From Hofstenia miamia (Eukaryota > Xenacoelomorpha > Acoela), in NCBI GenBank assembly GCA_004352715.1, contig SCFE01000031.1, positions 2,070,919 to 2,134,918 of the forward strand: a stretch of 64,000 nucleotides of DNA, given 5' to 3'. Shown in pieces: positions 36,101 to 51,100 of the stretch (position 1 is its first letter; each line of letters begins with the position of its first letter). The translations under genes and the position numbers were made by a program. The notes under the pieces are model-generated. The model made no database searches. It had not been told where the DNA came from and saw only the letters and a program-made list of their open reading frames with translations.

Positions 36101-39100
36101 GGTGCTTGTTGAGGGAACAGTATGCTATTGAAAGAGTAAAAAATAGAAAACAACTATCTAGGTTACATTGAGTGTTGAATTATAAAACAGTGGGATTTAT
36201 TAGAACTAGAGGTAATGCCCTATATTACAATCTTTCGTTTTTTATAAGAATTATATAAATAGAGCCAGGTTTTAATGATTCTTAATGATTTCTGCAGGTC
36301 AAATAGTAGCTATTTATAAGAAGGAATCGGAGGTTTCAATATTTGAACGATTTTCATAAATGCTAAACTAAGAGGCAAGAATTATGAAAAACTAATTTTT
36401 TTAAACAATATAAACAAGTGCTGTATATATTTTCGGATCTATGTCATCTTTTATTTTGATCGCTAGAAAAGGTGAAAAACAGAAACAATATTATTGTTGG
36501 TGTAGAACACACAAAAACAGAAAATTTGCCAACATCTCAGTACATTAGTTTTTCAGAAATCTCTGAATTAATATTTTAAGCCTCATGTAGATTCTTAAAT
36601 AATTTTTAAATTTGGAACATTTTGAGCCTAATGAGAAAAAATGCTTATAAAAAAGAAATAGTGTACCCAGGATTCTTTACATTTTCTAAAAAAATCTCAA
36701 GATTTCGGTTGTTTTGCATTAGATAGCGCAAGTGTGAGTAGTAAATAACAGATCCAATGCAAATTTGAGGGCATCTAGAGTTAAAATCATGGATGGTTTC
36801 GAGATAAGGCCACCTTGCACTCCCATGGAAGTCGAATGCGTGAGAAGTGGTGATGAGTAAAATGGTTGAGTAGGGAGAAGGTTTACATTTAATAAAATAA
36901 AACAAATTCTTAGTGTAATCCGAATAAAATTGATTATAATTTATTTCGTGTTATGAGAGAAGGAATTTCACAGCGGAATAAAGAAAATATGGCGGATAAT
37001 TTCTGAAAAACTGATATGACTTTTCACTTAAAGAATTAGCAAGGTACTAGAAACAAATAAATGTTAATTTTTAATGACAGGATGGGAGACGAGCAGGTGA
37101 AATGCATGATAAACACTTTCCCTGATGAGTCTCTGTTACTCCCTGTACCGATAAAAAAACTTTAAATAAAAACTTAGTGATACAACTGCTTCTATGTAGA
37201 ATGTGGTTAGAGAAAATACAACTCCTTGACCAGGTTTGGAAGAAAAGTTTATTTTTTATAGAAAAAAACGTTTTAAACGTTTAAAGCAATGTTTTTTGCT
37301 CTCAGACAGACTCACCTCACACTATTAAAATTCTGATGAAAGCACATATATAGCAAACATCGAATTATGATGAACTTAACAAGATACATTTTCCGTTTCA
37401 TAAACGTAAACAAAACGGAAGTTTTGCTATTTTTCAGTAGAAAACGGTTATGAAAGCAATAATGGACAAAACCCAAAAATAATTTTCAAACTTTCCATAA
37501 CGTCCTGTATAAATTTGAAAAAATATTTAAAAGACATTACAAAACAGTGTTTAAAACATGCCAACTACTAAATCTAAGCTCTAGAACCTCTTTCAATTAA
37601 AGCTCGCGAGGTTTATTTAAATTTATAAGGCATCTATGTCATCCCATGAAAATATATTGAATTGATATGTGTGAAGGTTTCATGCTTCGATAATTTAATT
37701 GTAGGCTTCCCCAAATATATTTTTAAAAATCTCTGTTTATTTCCGAAAAGGAAATTTTGAAGCCCATTTAAACTATTACTGCATTTTTGATACTAATGCA
37801 GAGTAGCGTCACACAAAAAAATTAATAATAAGGTAGATAAGATATTTTTCAATAGCAAGCAACTGGTAAAACGATGTTTTACATTAAAGCAGTGTTAGCC
37901 CACATAAACTAAGCCGGTTTTTAAGCAAAAACACCGGTCAATATTGAATAGTTCACTATTTGAATACTTTGTCAGGGTGTTTAGTTCAGAGTGTCAAAAG
38001 TTTGATTTTAAAAATTTAAAAAAGCAATGCATTTTAGAAACAATATAATGCATATGATTCTTTCCAACATAGTGCATAATACTAAAAAAATAGAGAAGAT
38101 AAAGATCAAAATAACGTAAGATTGAAAAATACATACACTCTTGCTGGGACAGGGTCACTTAGACAACGGCTACACATCAAGTTTGGCTTTAGTAAAAAAA
38201 TATGCATGATGGTAGGATTTCAAATGTGGAAAACTTAAAACGCCTCGTACAGTATATAAAAACATCTCGCTCAAATAACAATGTACTAATTAACTTTAGA
38301 AAGGTATTACTCAATATGGTTCAGGTCCAATACCTTTCTACAGGTGTAACATATATTTTGAATAAATAAATAAATACGAATATAATCTTTACCAAATTGC
38401 TGATATGAAAATATTTTTAATAAGCCATTAGCAATTGATTATCGTGAATTCTCGCATGTGTTTACAAGATTATAAATCAAAACCATTGTTTTAGCTGTAT
38501 TTTGTATTTCAAGTCTAAGTAACACAAAAATATTCGAATACGCCAAATTGGTTATAAAAGGAGAATTTCATTTCAAATATTTGAGAATATAGAAGCTATT
38601 GAAACAAAATTTCATAACAAAACACTGATACATGAGACTGCCTCCACTTTTATTCAGTAAGAATTGGACAACAACAGCCAAAGAAATGCTACCAGGAGCT
38701 TATTCTATACATTTTGCCATATCCACTTAAAAATCATTTCAATTGCTGATTTGATAATGGGCCACAATTGGGAAAACATTAGGGCTAACTAACAGTTCCT
38801 TTCCATGCATTATACTCAAATACAAAAACTAGAATTCATCTATGAGTATATACGACAGGCTTATCCAGTAGGGTGGGGATCCGTGGGGTCCCATGCGGAT
38901 TCCCATCAACATCGTGAGAGAGAGGGTAGGGTGTTTGGTGAGTGGAAATGTAATCTCGCCTCATGGGTTCCATGAGGATTTTTGGGACAAGTGCTGTACT
39001 TCTAAACTCAATTATATTGTCATCCAACTCAAAAAAGTCAAAGCATAATTATTGTTATTCTCTTAGTAATAGTTTTCTCTGTATAAAACTGCATTAGTAA

Positions 39101-42100
39101 AAGATAAACTACTTGTCAAAAATTATTTTTCAAAATTCTGATTTCCTAAATGAGAATCAGTTTGGTTCATCACCAAAATAAAAAGCAAGGTGGGCAGAAA
39201 TGATTTGGAACGGTCCACTAAAACTTAAGGTGTCAACTCCGCACATCTTCGGAAGAATGGTGATCTTGAAAAACATTTTTGTTGCAATTGTTTAGTACTT
39301 AAATATAGCCCTTCTTTAGATTATATATATATATATATATATATAATCAAATTTCATAAATTTATCGAAAGATAAGCAAAAATAGTTAGTATAAACATGT
39401 ACTTGTACATTCGTGGGGTTTCATGGGGATCCACACGGAAATTTTCATGTGGTTGGGTGGACCGGTCAGCAAAATTCTGCCCCATGTACAAGCCTGGTAT
39501 ATAGTGTGACACCGACACATAAAATCGAATAATTAAAATAGATTTTTCCAATGTTAACGTAATCTCCACCATGAACTAATAGTTCAACAATCCAGTTAAT
39601 GAACCTAACCAGTGTGCATAATTAATTACATCATAGTTTAGTGAAGCACGATTAGATTTAGAGATAGGAAATTCAATTCAACAGCTGTTTCAAATTACTA
39701 AATGGATTAAAATGGCACAATATACATGACTTAAAGTTAAAGTGCGAATTAAATAGATACTTAAATGTTTGATCCACTGACTGGCCTGCTAATACGACTG
39801 TAGGCAACCCGATTAACCTGTCTATAAAATGAAATAAAACAAATCTACAGTAAGCATTCACACAAACGGTAATAAATAACTAAATTTAATTATGTCAATT
39901 AGTAAATTTAGATCATATAATAAGCGCGATCTTGTCAACTTTGTCTTTAAAATTATTAATAAATCCGTTTGTTTATAAGTCGTATGTGACTAGTATGACT
40001 TTTTTAATGCGACAACTTAACGTTAGCATATGTTGAAAAATTTCGCACAGCATTTACATCAATCGAAAAGGCATTAATATATGAGCTTATATGTCGATGA
40101 TCGGGAGATAAATACAAAGAAGTTTCTATTTAGGAACTCCCAAATTTGGCCTCTAGAGGTAAGAGAATGCGACTTTCCAATATATATAATATGAAACATG
40201 AAAACCCAATATTGGGCTAGAAAATCGGCATTGGCAAATTCCATTAATACAAAACTGGGATTCTCATTTGACCTTTGTTCCAATTTTCTGCAATTGTTTT
40301 CGACAGGTATCAGAACTTCGATTACTTCCATATAAGGTAATGTATAACAAGGAAAACCTCAAAATTACAATCCATCATGAGTCGAATTTTAGGAACACAA
40401 AGATGAGTTGCTTTATTAATTGTTAACTATATTTTTCTGTTTAGAAATAATTATGAGGAAGAATCATTAAAAATTCATTCCAATTTCCTGATCAATAAAA
40501 TGCACTTACTAATTTAAAGAGTTGTACTAACATACACCCTGGCAGCGAGTACAGCGTGAGCGAGCATGGTAACGAACCAAGAACCGCGGCCAAGCCCAGT
40601 GGTGACAGTGTGCGAGGTATGTGTGGTAAAAAAGCATTGAAATTGGATTGCTGCTGAAAACATGGAGGCGGGATCATGGGAAACACACTCAAACTAAAGT
40701 AAACTAAGTCAATTCAAATGCCTACACTTCCTCATCTATAAACATTTTAGCTCGAAAATATATCTTGATTGCAATTAATATACATATGACCAACTCCCAA
40801 CCGTTTCCTTTACCTAATCAGCTCTAATATCTTGATTGCCCCATTTGTAATGATACATAAATAAAATTACATAACAAATTTATTAGCATTAAATACAAAA
40901 ACTTCAAATTGCCTCTTAGTAAAGAAGTAACTGACTTGCGATTTATTTTTGAAATTTGAATGTTTCTTAAAGCCATTGAAAGTTACCTAATGTTAGCTTG
41001 CAAAAAAATGTCGGTGTTGGAGACATTTAGTGAGCTGCCGTAACAGGCGACGACTTCGTTGTTGTCCTGCATAATTTGCATCATTTCTCTAGTAGCTAAA
41101 ACAAGGTGTTTAAATAACATTCACATAAACAATACCGTCAGGAGTGCAGTCTGTGAAGAGAGGAACAAGCAAAGGCACGTTATCAACATGTTCCAGATGG
41201 GGTCTAATGTTCTCTATGCCTCTGGGAAGTTTAGCCTAAAACCAGATATTAGAGCAAATAGTGACATGAATCATTTAAAAAAATTACATGTGCCAACAAC
41301 CACTTCCAAACAGATACTAATTAAATAAATGAACTGTTATTAGAGAAAATCTCAAGCTAACGGGAAATTAAAAGTTTTGTAATGTGCATTTAAAGATTTA
41401 GAGTGGCTATAATATTATATGCCGATTTCTAACGATTTCGATAAAATGATAAGCAAGTTGTGATGCAGGGTTTATAGCAAATTCCCCTTGGAAACGAATT
41501 GACAGCAATTTGAGTAAACTATATAACTAGGTTTTGCACTGTATTTCTGTACAACGCAAAATACGCGTAATTGGAATGCATTAAGAAAATGTTAAAATTT
41601 TTGACATCGGATTCTTATTTCGCAGGTGCTATTTAAATCAGAATCGGACAGGTGCGGTTTAACATGCAAGAAGTGAAATTCTAATGGGTTCGATGGAAAT
41701 AAAAGTTATTGGGATGATTTGCATAAAGGCCAACAAAGATGTTAAAGTGTGTTAAGTGTGATGTTGGCGGTTGTCTTATGATATGGTTAGGGTTTTTGTT
41801 CAAATTATGCAACAAGTTTCAGTTCACTAAATGAACAAACGGCGCACTTCAGCATCCTTGGTTTTCAGAAAAATTTTGAGGAAAGTTTCCCAATAAATAA
41901 TTTTCGCTTTATTTCCTTAAATAACACTCAGATGGAAAGCCTTTTGCAAAGCTTGATTACTTATGAGCCAAAACAACTCATGGATTATTCAGGACCAAAA
42001 AATGCAGGACCATTTAACAAATTAGGTTTTTTTAACGCACTATGCGGTTTAAATTTTTTTTAAATAAATTTTATAATACGATTATTTATGTCCAAATTAA

Positions 42101-45100
42101 ACAAATCTTAATCATATATTTCAAAAACAGCAATTGTTTATGAGATATACCGCAAAAAACTTTAAGGCCCATAAACATTAGAGCTAGTCCTAAGACGATT
42201 TTATCCAGGAAAGAGCAGAAAATTTTTTGAAAAATTGGATTTTATTTTAAAGATATTCTATATTCCAATATTCACATAAAAAAATCCAAAATTTTATATA
42301 ATGCTTAGATAGGTTTTGAAGAGGGGAGCCTCCACACTAAAACCGCGTCTGCTATAAGCATTCGGTTCATACTTTTATACTAAATAGGTGCAACTTTGAT
42401 TTTAAAAAAGAAAATATTTTATGAGCAAATTAGTATTTTTCATTCGCAGTTAATCTATCTACTAGAATTAATGATGATATATAATTATTGATCAACGTAA
42501 TTGCATGCTTTAACAAACTACAGTTGATCTATTGTTCCGATGTGTCAGGTTGTGTTTATCACACAAGCGAGCGCTGTCATGCATAACACACTAAAACCGA
42601 AAACAGCTTAATTTCGGTAAATATTGGCAGTTGCTTATTAAAATTAAAGTAATTTGAAAATATTCTGACTAACCAATAAAACTGTAAATTATCACACTCA
42701 AATTTCTGTCTGTAAACGTCGTTGTGGTAGCATCTAACAACTTTGACTAAATATTTTGAAATTCCATAAAAAGATAGAAAAACAATCGAACATTCTGATT
42801 GGACAAGAACTCCTATGAATTTATGGAAAACCAAGTCTCGAATCCGACAAAAAAACCAATTTAAAATACGGTTCTATGGGATCAAAATTTCCATGGGATT
42901 TTCTTAAATTGAAATCTTGGAACAAATATTTCAGTGAGACTGGGGCTAACATGTAACTGAGACGATAACTGAAGAATTGCTAATTTTGTGAAAATCGAAT
43001 TGATCCAGTTGGACTACGTGAAACAAAGGGCAAAAAATATTTACAAAAAATTGCTATGCCAAAAGATAACAAAAAAAACCAAATCAATGTAGCATGATAA
43101 CGGATGGTTTGGCCGATAAAATGATGCCTTTTCCCAAAGCTCAAATGCGAAATAGCTTCCTCTATTCTACCAAAAGATACGAAGTAATAAGGAAAAGTAT
43201 AAAATAGTAATGGTGGATGACAACAAAATAGCAAATTTTTAAATAAATTAAAAAATGAAAACCACCATGAGGTCATCAAATAACATGCTGCTGATAGAGA
43301 AAAGTGGTGTGAATTAATTAAAGAGAGTTAGGTAGGTAATAAGAGCGCGTTGAGAAAATAAACCGATCGAAAGAAATGAATTCCATTTGGATAAGTAGAC
43401 CGCAGAAAGTATATTAAAACTAATGAGATAGATTAAAATGAATTAGAGACGCAGAAACTTTCCATCAGTTAGCAAGTGAAATTAAATATATCGCTAATTT
43501 AACCAGCTTCCGCAAACGACGCGTATTCGACATCACGTTTAGTTGGCATGTTGTCTTCACTAACCTAATAATCTACAAGATTAACATGTCATATAAGATG
43601 TGTAGTCTTTGCGCGCATATATATATATAAAAGTAAATGTACATCAGTAGCAAATTAAAATTGAAACAGGTAAAAGTCATTGTAGCAAAGGTGTGAATCG
43701 AATTGTGATTGAAAGAGACTAATTCTTTTAATAAACTGTAGTATTGGGAATTCCTTGTTGTATTACATTCATTAATTTCGGTAATGTGTTATTGATAGCA
43801 ATAGATAACAAGTGCAATAATAGCTTTGAAACAACCGAAGCACGAAATTTAGTAAAATATTTAATCTGAGAAATGATCTCTTGAAAAAATGGGATCGTTT
43901 CAGCGAACAAAAATATAAATAAGGTCCAATCTAAATTGGTCGAATCCTACCCAATAACTTATGAAATTAATCACAGATAATCCAAACGATAATAAAAAGA
44001 GGAGGGCAGGCTCAAATAATAACTAAAGGAAAAGAATAAATTCCAAATGATAATGAAAAGAAGAGGCACAAGTCCACTTATAATGAAGAGAAGAGGACCA
44101 AGTACTAATGATAATGTAAAGAAAAGGACAAAACCTAAATGGCATTGAATGAGGATGGCAAACCTAAATGATAATGAAAAGATGAGAATAATAACGAAAA
44201 GAGGAGGTCCCATTCAAAATGATATTGGAAAGGACCAAGTGCGAGCGATTATGAAAAAGAATAGAATCAAGTATATAAGAAAATGAAATAATGTTCCAAA
44301 ACGAATCTACTAATGTCAATCGACAAGGTGTACTTAGGTTTGGAAAAAGAAATAAATCGAAATGTTTCGTTATGTCATTGCACTTAACGAGTGACAACAG
44401 TAAAATGAGTAATGCCTCGTGAGAGTTGTATGCGATGAGTGATAGTTGAAAATGAATGTACACAATAAGCCACTGAGCTTAGACATCAATTCTCATATTC
44501 ATCCCTTCACTGCTTTTGTTCACTCAACAAATCAATGAAACATTCCAAAATTAAATACACAACAGCATATGGGTAAGACGTGTATAATCTTATTGTATTA
44601 CAAGATTTAAACCATATTTACAAAACTTTATTGTTGACGAGTGTAACTAAGATTGTCAGGTACTTTTGAATCTAATTTGAGTTGAAATTGAAAGCTCTTA
44701 AATACATATTATGTTTGCATCGTGGACTAACTTACTGTCAAACGATTATGCAAATGACTTTATAAAGAATTTCTTGAAAATAACAGAAAAACAAATACAT
44801 TAAAAGCATGATAAAATCGATTGGTGTAAATTTTCTAAAGATTATTTTACATTAATTTAAAAAAAATGCTACATTAAAAATCAAGCAAAGCAAAGGTAGA
44901 TTATTTCAAATTGTCGAGTTTGTGCTACTAAAAATATGATAAGTATACCCTATTAGAGAGATCGTAGAGGTCATCAAACACCAAATCGCTGGTAGCAGAT
45001 ATCTCGGAATCACATTCTCCAACTTGTGACATGTCTAAATAAAAATTGCAAATGACACATATTGTTATTTTATTTAGTTTTTCTGATTATTAAAAACAAT

Positions 45101-48100
45101 TATGAGTAAATTCCTTTGAAGGAAGGACCTTTTAAGATCGACTTCCAAATTCAAATGTTTTCCTTCAAAATTTATAAGCATTGCTCTCTTATTCCTCCAT
45201 CACGGCAATCTAAATGCCAGTTCCCATTTATTAATGCAAGATTTAGATTTGCAATTAAACAGATTTAAGTCAATCAAGAAAAAAGTTACCAAAAAGTGAG
45301 TAGGTTATTTTAATAAAAATTTACTAAAAAGCGACTAGAAATTACAACTTGTTAAGTGTGACAAAGCCAGGTTGATTGGCAACATGCGTCCCAATATCAT
45401 TGAGAAAAAACAAACAATGATGAGTGCGATTAAATTGACATCATTGTAAAACAATTAACTGCAATGACTGTAGCCTTGAAGAAACTTTAGCATTTGATTA
45501 TTTGACAAAGTTAACATTACACAGGGGTGAACGGTATTTCACACAAATTTTTCTAAATGGAGTGTCCTTGAACAAAAATTTTTGATTTTCTTATAATGTA
45601 TGTATAAAATCTCAGTTTAACTACATCAAGATGGTATTTCTCAAATGTGTTGAATATTTCTGAAATAATTATCAACAACTATCCCTATTGACCTAAAAGG
45701 GGCATAAACTATTTCCATAGTAAAGCATAATTGTAATAAATTGTTCAAAATTACTTGCGAATTAAAAAATTTAAATGAACAATCATGACTTTCGTGTATA
45801 CTTTGAATGAATGGGCCGCCTATTAAACTGTATGTCTCTGTTAGTGGTGCGCCCTCTATCTGCTGTCTTTAGCTATGCTCATGATCAGTGGCGTAGTGAG
45901 GAAAAAATTGGGGGTGGCCTGGGCCAAATATTTGATGAGTTCAAGGGACCTACAAAATGTTTGTTTTAAGACACAACCACCTGACGTAGAAGCCTATATA
46001 CCCAAAAATTCATAAGGGTTTATATAATTTTCTACAAATTTTATTGTATTATCAACAAAAGAATCAACACCAGAATCCAAAATTTGCAAATTTGGGAGCC
46101 ACGGCCCCCTGGTTACGCTCATTCTCATGACCATCATTTTAATGGGTTCTTATGTCCTAAAAACTATCTATATTATTATGAGCGCGAAAAAACTTTGTGA
46201 AATTATGTAAATGAGAGGTATGTAAAAGCACAAGGAAACGGCGGCAAGAGTTTTAAAATAATGCAAAAAATCATATAATGGACTTTATTGTGGGTGAAAT
46301 TGCTTGAATGGAAATAATGATCGACTATGGAGTTGTTTGTCGACCTCAGGTATTATTCTTTACTTTGAAGTCAAACAATGAGAATTGTGTTAGAATACCG
46401 AGGTACCAATTTGAAAGATAAAAGCAAGATGATGTCGCCATTTATTGTCGACTTTGTTGTTTCAATCTTTGTTTACGCTCAAATAGAGCGCCTCTCCAAT
46501 CCAATGACTGTTAGAGCTATTTCGAATTAAGTCTCGGAAACAGAAGATACGTTGCGTTAATTAATAATGTTTTAAATGACGTTGCATTTACGATAACAAT
46601 GAATAGATTATAGTTCACATGCGCTTTTTTGCACACCCAAATAATTTTTACCAGCATGAAGCTGTGAGAAGAAAATGAAATAATAACAACAATAATTCAT
46701 TGTACCACAAAGTGGTGTATACAAATAAATTCAAAATGAATTTATACAGAGAAAAATATGAACAAAATTAAAGAAATTAGTGACAGGAGGAACAGGTACC
46801 GAATCGCATTTATATTGAAGACCAAATTGAGATAAGGAAGAAAGAAGAAATGTGAGTAGTTGATTTTAAAAATTTCGAGGGTTAGACCGAAGATCAATTT
46901 CTAGATTTGAGATAATGAAGTTAGCAAGAGGGATTATACGGAAGAAATAATTATGAGAACAAGATGCATTGTAAATGCGAGGGAGATGAAACAAGACAGG
47001 TGAAGAACGACAATTATATGTAGGATTGGAGAATTTAAGAAAATCGGAAAAATGTCACAAAAGTAATTTGTTAAGAAAAGTGAGATCTAGAAACGTGAGA
47101 AATTGACAAAAGTCTAGCCTTAAGAAGAAATTTTAGGTTAGAAAAGAAGAGCCAGCGAAGGCTAAACTATCATGTATTTCTAAAAGCCTAATATATACGT
47201 TAAGTTGCAATACCATACTTCAACGAATGCCTTTGCTTTATTAATCTATTTCTACGAAATGGAAAATTTAGACATTTCAAAAGTTATGACGAAATTATTT
47301 ACACTGTGGTTGTTCTTTCCAAAATTCAAGCAGGAACGGGATAATTTATGGAACGTTCACTATTGAGCTGAATTTTGAAAGTCATCCACTGGTCCTTAAT
47401 CTTAAGCGGGACAAAACGGAACGTCTACAAACAAGGTCTCTTAATATTCAACTTCAATGTTCAATACTAGTGCATAATTTATGCAAATAATCTCTACAAA
47501 AACTAAAATTTTTATAACTTTTTTAAAGTAAGGGTATATTTTCACACTGAATTCAGGTAGACATTACCCACACGTTTGTAGTTGCCTACCCAATCGACAG
47601 CTGCACATTCCAACTTTGGGTCACCTTTGTCATCCACACAACCAAACAAGTATTTCAAACCCAGGTCCATATATTGTTGTAACAATATATTTTTAATTAT
47701 TTCCAGAAATCGGTTGAATCTTGCGTTTGAATGTCAATTTTTAACATTTTCCATAGTGAAAATCTAATGAAATGAAAATGAGACCTTGCTGTCAAACGCT
47801 GGCTGACGACTACAATTTTAATTTTGGTTTTATGCAATTTCATACAGGAATAAAATGGGAATATATTCATAATAAAAATGATTTATTAGCTTTAGTTTAA
47901 TTGGTTTTTATTAATAATTAATGTATTATGAACTGAGTGTGGCGGTAACGCTTTAATGCTCCATTTGAAAAGCACCAGTTCCAAAATGATATTAGAATTT
48001 ATTTAAATTCGGGAGAAGAATCGAAATCATTGAAGCTTCTAATCGTTATATTAGCATTAAATGTGAAAATATTGTTATATGTAGAAAATCAATTGAATAT

Positions 48101-51100
48101 AGTATAGTAGATAACTCAATTAAGCTAAGTAGAATGTAGGTAAACGGAAACAATAAAAACCACTGGCATAAATGCGATGCTAATTAATCATTTAAAAAAA
48201 ATTCTGCAATGGTACCAGTGGCGCACACAAGGAGAACATGGTGCAAAATTGACCTTGACCGGTAAAATTAAAAAATTTTGGGTGAAATTTTAAGAACTAC
48301 GTCATTAATGCATTTTTAGGATGGATTTTTTCAAAATTTTCATCGAGTTTTTGGTCACTCATTCGATCACAACTGAGATATCCCTCGTTACAAAATCCGG
48401 CGTACGCCTCTGAATGGTACGGTTAAACTGGAGTTTGGAAAATCAATTCTTGCCTGAACAAATAATAGATATTTGTCGCAACTAAGGGGGTGTTTTTCAC
48501 CAGTCCAAAATTGTCAAAGTGGGAAATCAAATAAATACTTTTGACGAAAATCGTGAAAATCACAATTGTTTTTAAATTTTTTAAATTTTTATAAAGAAAT
48601 ACAACTTAACTATTACCAAATACTGCTACATATATTTTACATGTCTTGATTATATTTCTTGTGCTTGTATTTATTTCTTCGTGATTTCTATAATCTGTTG
48701 AGAATAAAAGTCGATCAGGTGAAATGACCTTGCAGTGACATGTTTGCAAGATCAATTTCAATCCCTCGTTTTTAATCGCTAAATTTTAGATTACAAAATG
48801 ATGTCTGCACCTGCCCATTCGAAGTGTTTCAATTGTCAACGCGAAAATTCAATGCAATGCAAATTATTGCGGCAACACAAAGGTCTGTAATAAATAACTG
48901 AGGTGATTTTTCGGAATAGCTGCGCATTGTTTTAAGAAGTCTAGTTCAAACTGGATGCCTATTAAATACACAGACATATGGTATTTCTTTTCCAAATTTA
49001 AATTAAAGCTAAAAGGCTTAAATGAAATGTAATCTGCCGAAATTTATCCCTTAATGAAGCCGCAACGAAAACAATATGGTATAAGCGCGGCACGTTCTTT
49101 TGCTTTATTCTAGAATGAAAGGACATTATTCTTGTATACGCAAGCGAAATCTTAATTTAATTAACAAAAATTTTAACGAGGGGCTTTAAAAAACATCTCT
49201 TTTTATGCCGAACACTATTCAAAATATCAATTAGCTAGGAAAATAGGTCAAAATTACAAACTCAATTTAAAGGATTTCCCGCGAGGCTGAACTAGGAAAC
49301 CATCAAAACAATTGTAATTGGAATTTTAACTTAAATTCTTACTTTGGATACAGCGAATGCGTTCAGCGAAAAGCAGTGTAATGGAAGAGTATGATTGCCA
49401 GTTCTGTATTTTAGGTTACCTGATATAGTTACTAAACTTAATTTAACCGAATCTTCATTTACAAAAACTTAACAAACGAATTAAAAAAAATAAACTCAAC
49501 TTCAAATGATGTTGAAAACGATGGGTCATGCTTAGACGACAAATGGGTCGGGTTCGTCAGTTGATAATATTGACTAAATTTATATGGGATGATTTTGAAT
49601 TTCAAAAAATGTTATGACCACAAAGAAAATTTCAGGAAATCAAATGCCTTGATCGTTACAAACAACAAAAGAATTCTGCACTGGCTATTTTGGTGGGATT
49701 ACGTCAGTTTTTGATGAAATTTATTTGAGTTGGGTCAGAAAAATACGAGTAATTAATCTACCTCCGAAAAATACAAAAAACTCATTTTACAACAGAGCTG
49801 CAACCATGCCTGGTTTTTGTAAGCACGCCACGTTTTTATATGTGCTCACAAGAAAGGGTCGTACAATTCTTAACTTTTCAATCTAGCGCATTTTTCTCTA
49901 TCAAAAAAATTACAAGGCAAGCATATTGTGTCTTATAAGCAAAAAAGTGATTATAAAAAAATATATGAACCACAGCGTTGCAATCCAAGAATATCCATGT
50001 TGTTCAAATGAAATGGGTTAAGCATCGACCTTTTATTTTTACATCAAAGGCTGTGTCAAAATCATTCCCCAGAAGAAACCAGAGAAGGGAACGGGCGGCA
50101 AATTCGGTACAAGTGCCACACACATATATTTAATGCTATTTATCACATTGTGGGCTCCTTTTTATGATCCTTCGCTATACCAAAGTTGTTAGAAACTTAT
50201 TGCAAAAGTTTTAGTAGAATGTAAAATTTCAACATGCATTTTCACCATGTTGTTTACAAATTATGCAGCATTCACTGCATTTGGATTGACTAGCGTGCAC
50301 TGTTGCGTAATAGTAGTTTTTTAAAACCCCTTGCACATTTTTAACCATACCTCGGCTCAAGCTTAAATCAATTGATTGCTTAATAAAATCTTTCTATTCT
50401 ATATGTAGAAGAATTTTGAAAGATGCCAATTTTAAAGTCTATAAATTGTTGTTATCGCCATAATTCATTTATTTTTTGACTCTACACAAAGCTGCCCAGG
50501 AATGCAAAAAATTCCAACCTATTATCAATTTAAAATTAATAAGAACAAAGTGCTTCTCGCAAAATTGTGAGCATCCGAGACTTATTTCTTCAATAAATTT
50601 TGGACATGGCACGCACGGCACAAACAAACACGATTGCAGCTCTGTTATACAAACAGTATATACTACATGTGATTTTTCAGGGTAAAGTAAAAGGTCATTC
50701 GATATGCAAATTTACAATTCTTTTTAATAGATATTAACATCAAGGTAGGGATTCTAAAAAAACACAAGTCAATGCAGCCATATTATTAGAAAAGTTACCA
50801 ATAGAAGGCGGATCAACAATTAAAGGCTGCAACTGATCACATGGAGGAGGTTCCGCTGTTCCCAAACGTCTCAACGATCCAAACCTTCGAGAATCGAATG
50901 TATAATCCTTTTCTATTGGCTCCCCAATCAGTGACTTATGATTACTCATAGTTTCTTCTCTTCTAAATAAAATATTTATGAAAATTGGCTGAGGTAATTG
51001 AAACTACTTACATCTCTTCTTTTTTGTCGTAGATAGGAGATTGAAATGAGGGTATGTTGATTGATCTGCTGGGTGTTGTTTGATTGGAGGCCTCGTCGCC

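Larger units (their letters stand above)
33649..40509 (-). other. TMEM94 intron carrying several transposon pieces
   Basis: 6861 nt. Holds a TA microsatellite at its 5' edge (33658-33672), a piggyBac-like MITE, a LINE-like 3' tail and a candidate hAT element listed separately. A minus-strand frame at 36645-36905 lacks fitting splice sites. Confidence 0.6.
45035..50798 (-). other. TMEM94 intron with MITEs and a LINE tail
   Basis: 5764 nt. Two hAT-like MITEs and a LINE 3' fragment are listed separately; the rest is AT-rich without recognised exons. Confidence 0.6.

Noticed and set aside
36645-36905. Minus-strand frame that might be a TMEM94 exon
   Set aside because: It does not resemble the family at that position and has no acceptor/donor pair preserving phase 0.
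40074-40331. Minus-strand 85-codon frame next to TMEM94 exons
   Set aside because: Lies downstream of a canonical GTAAGT donor and does not match TMEM94; probably intronic chance.
43971-44463. Hydrophobic minus-strand frames resembling membrane proteins
   Set aside because: They are translations of the purine-rich minisatellite.
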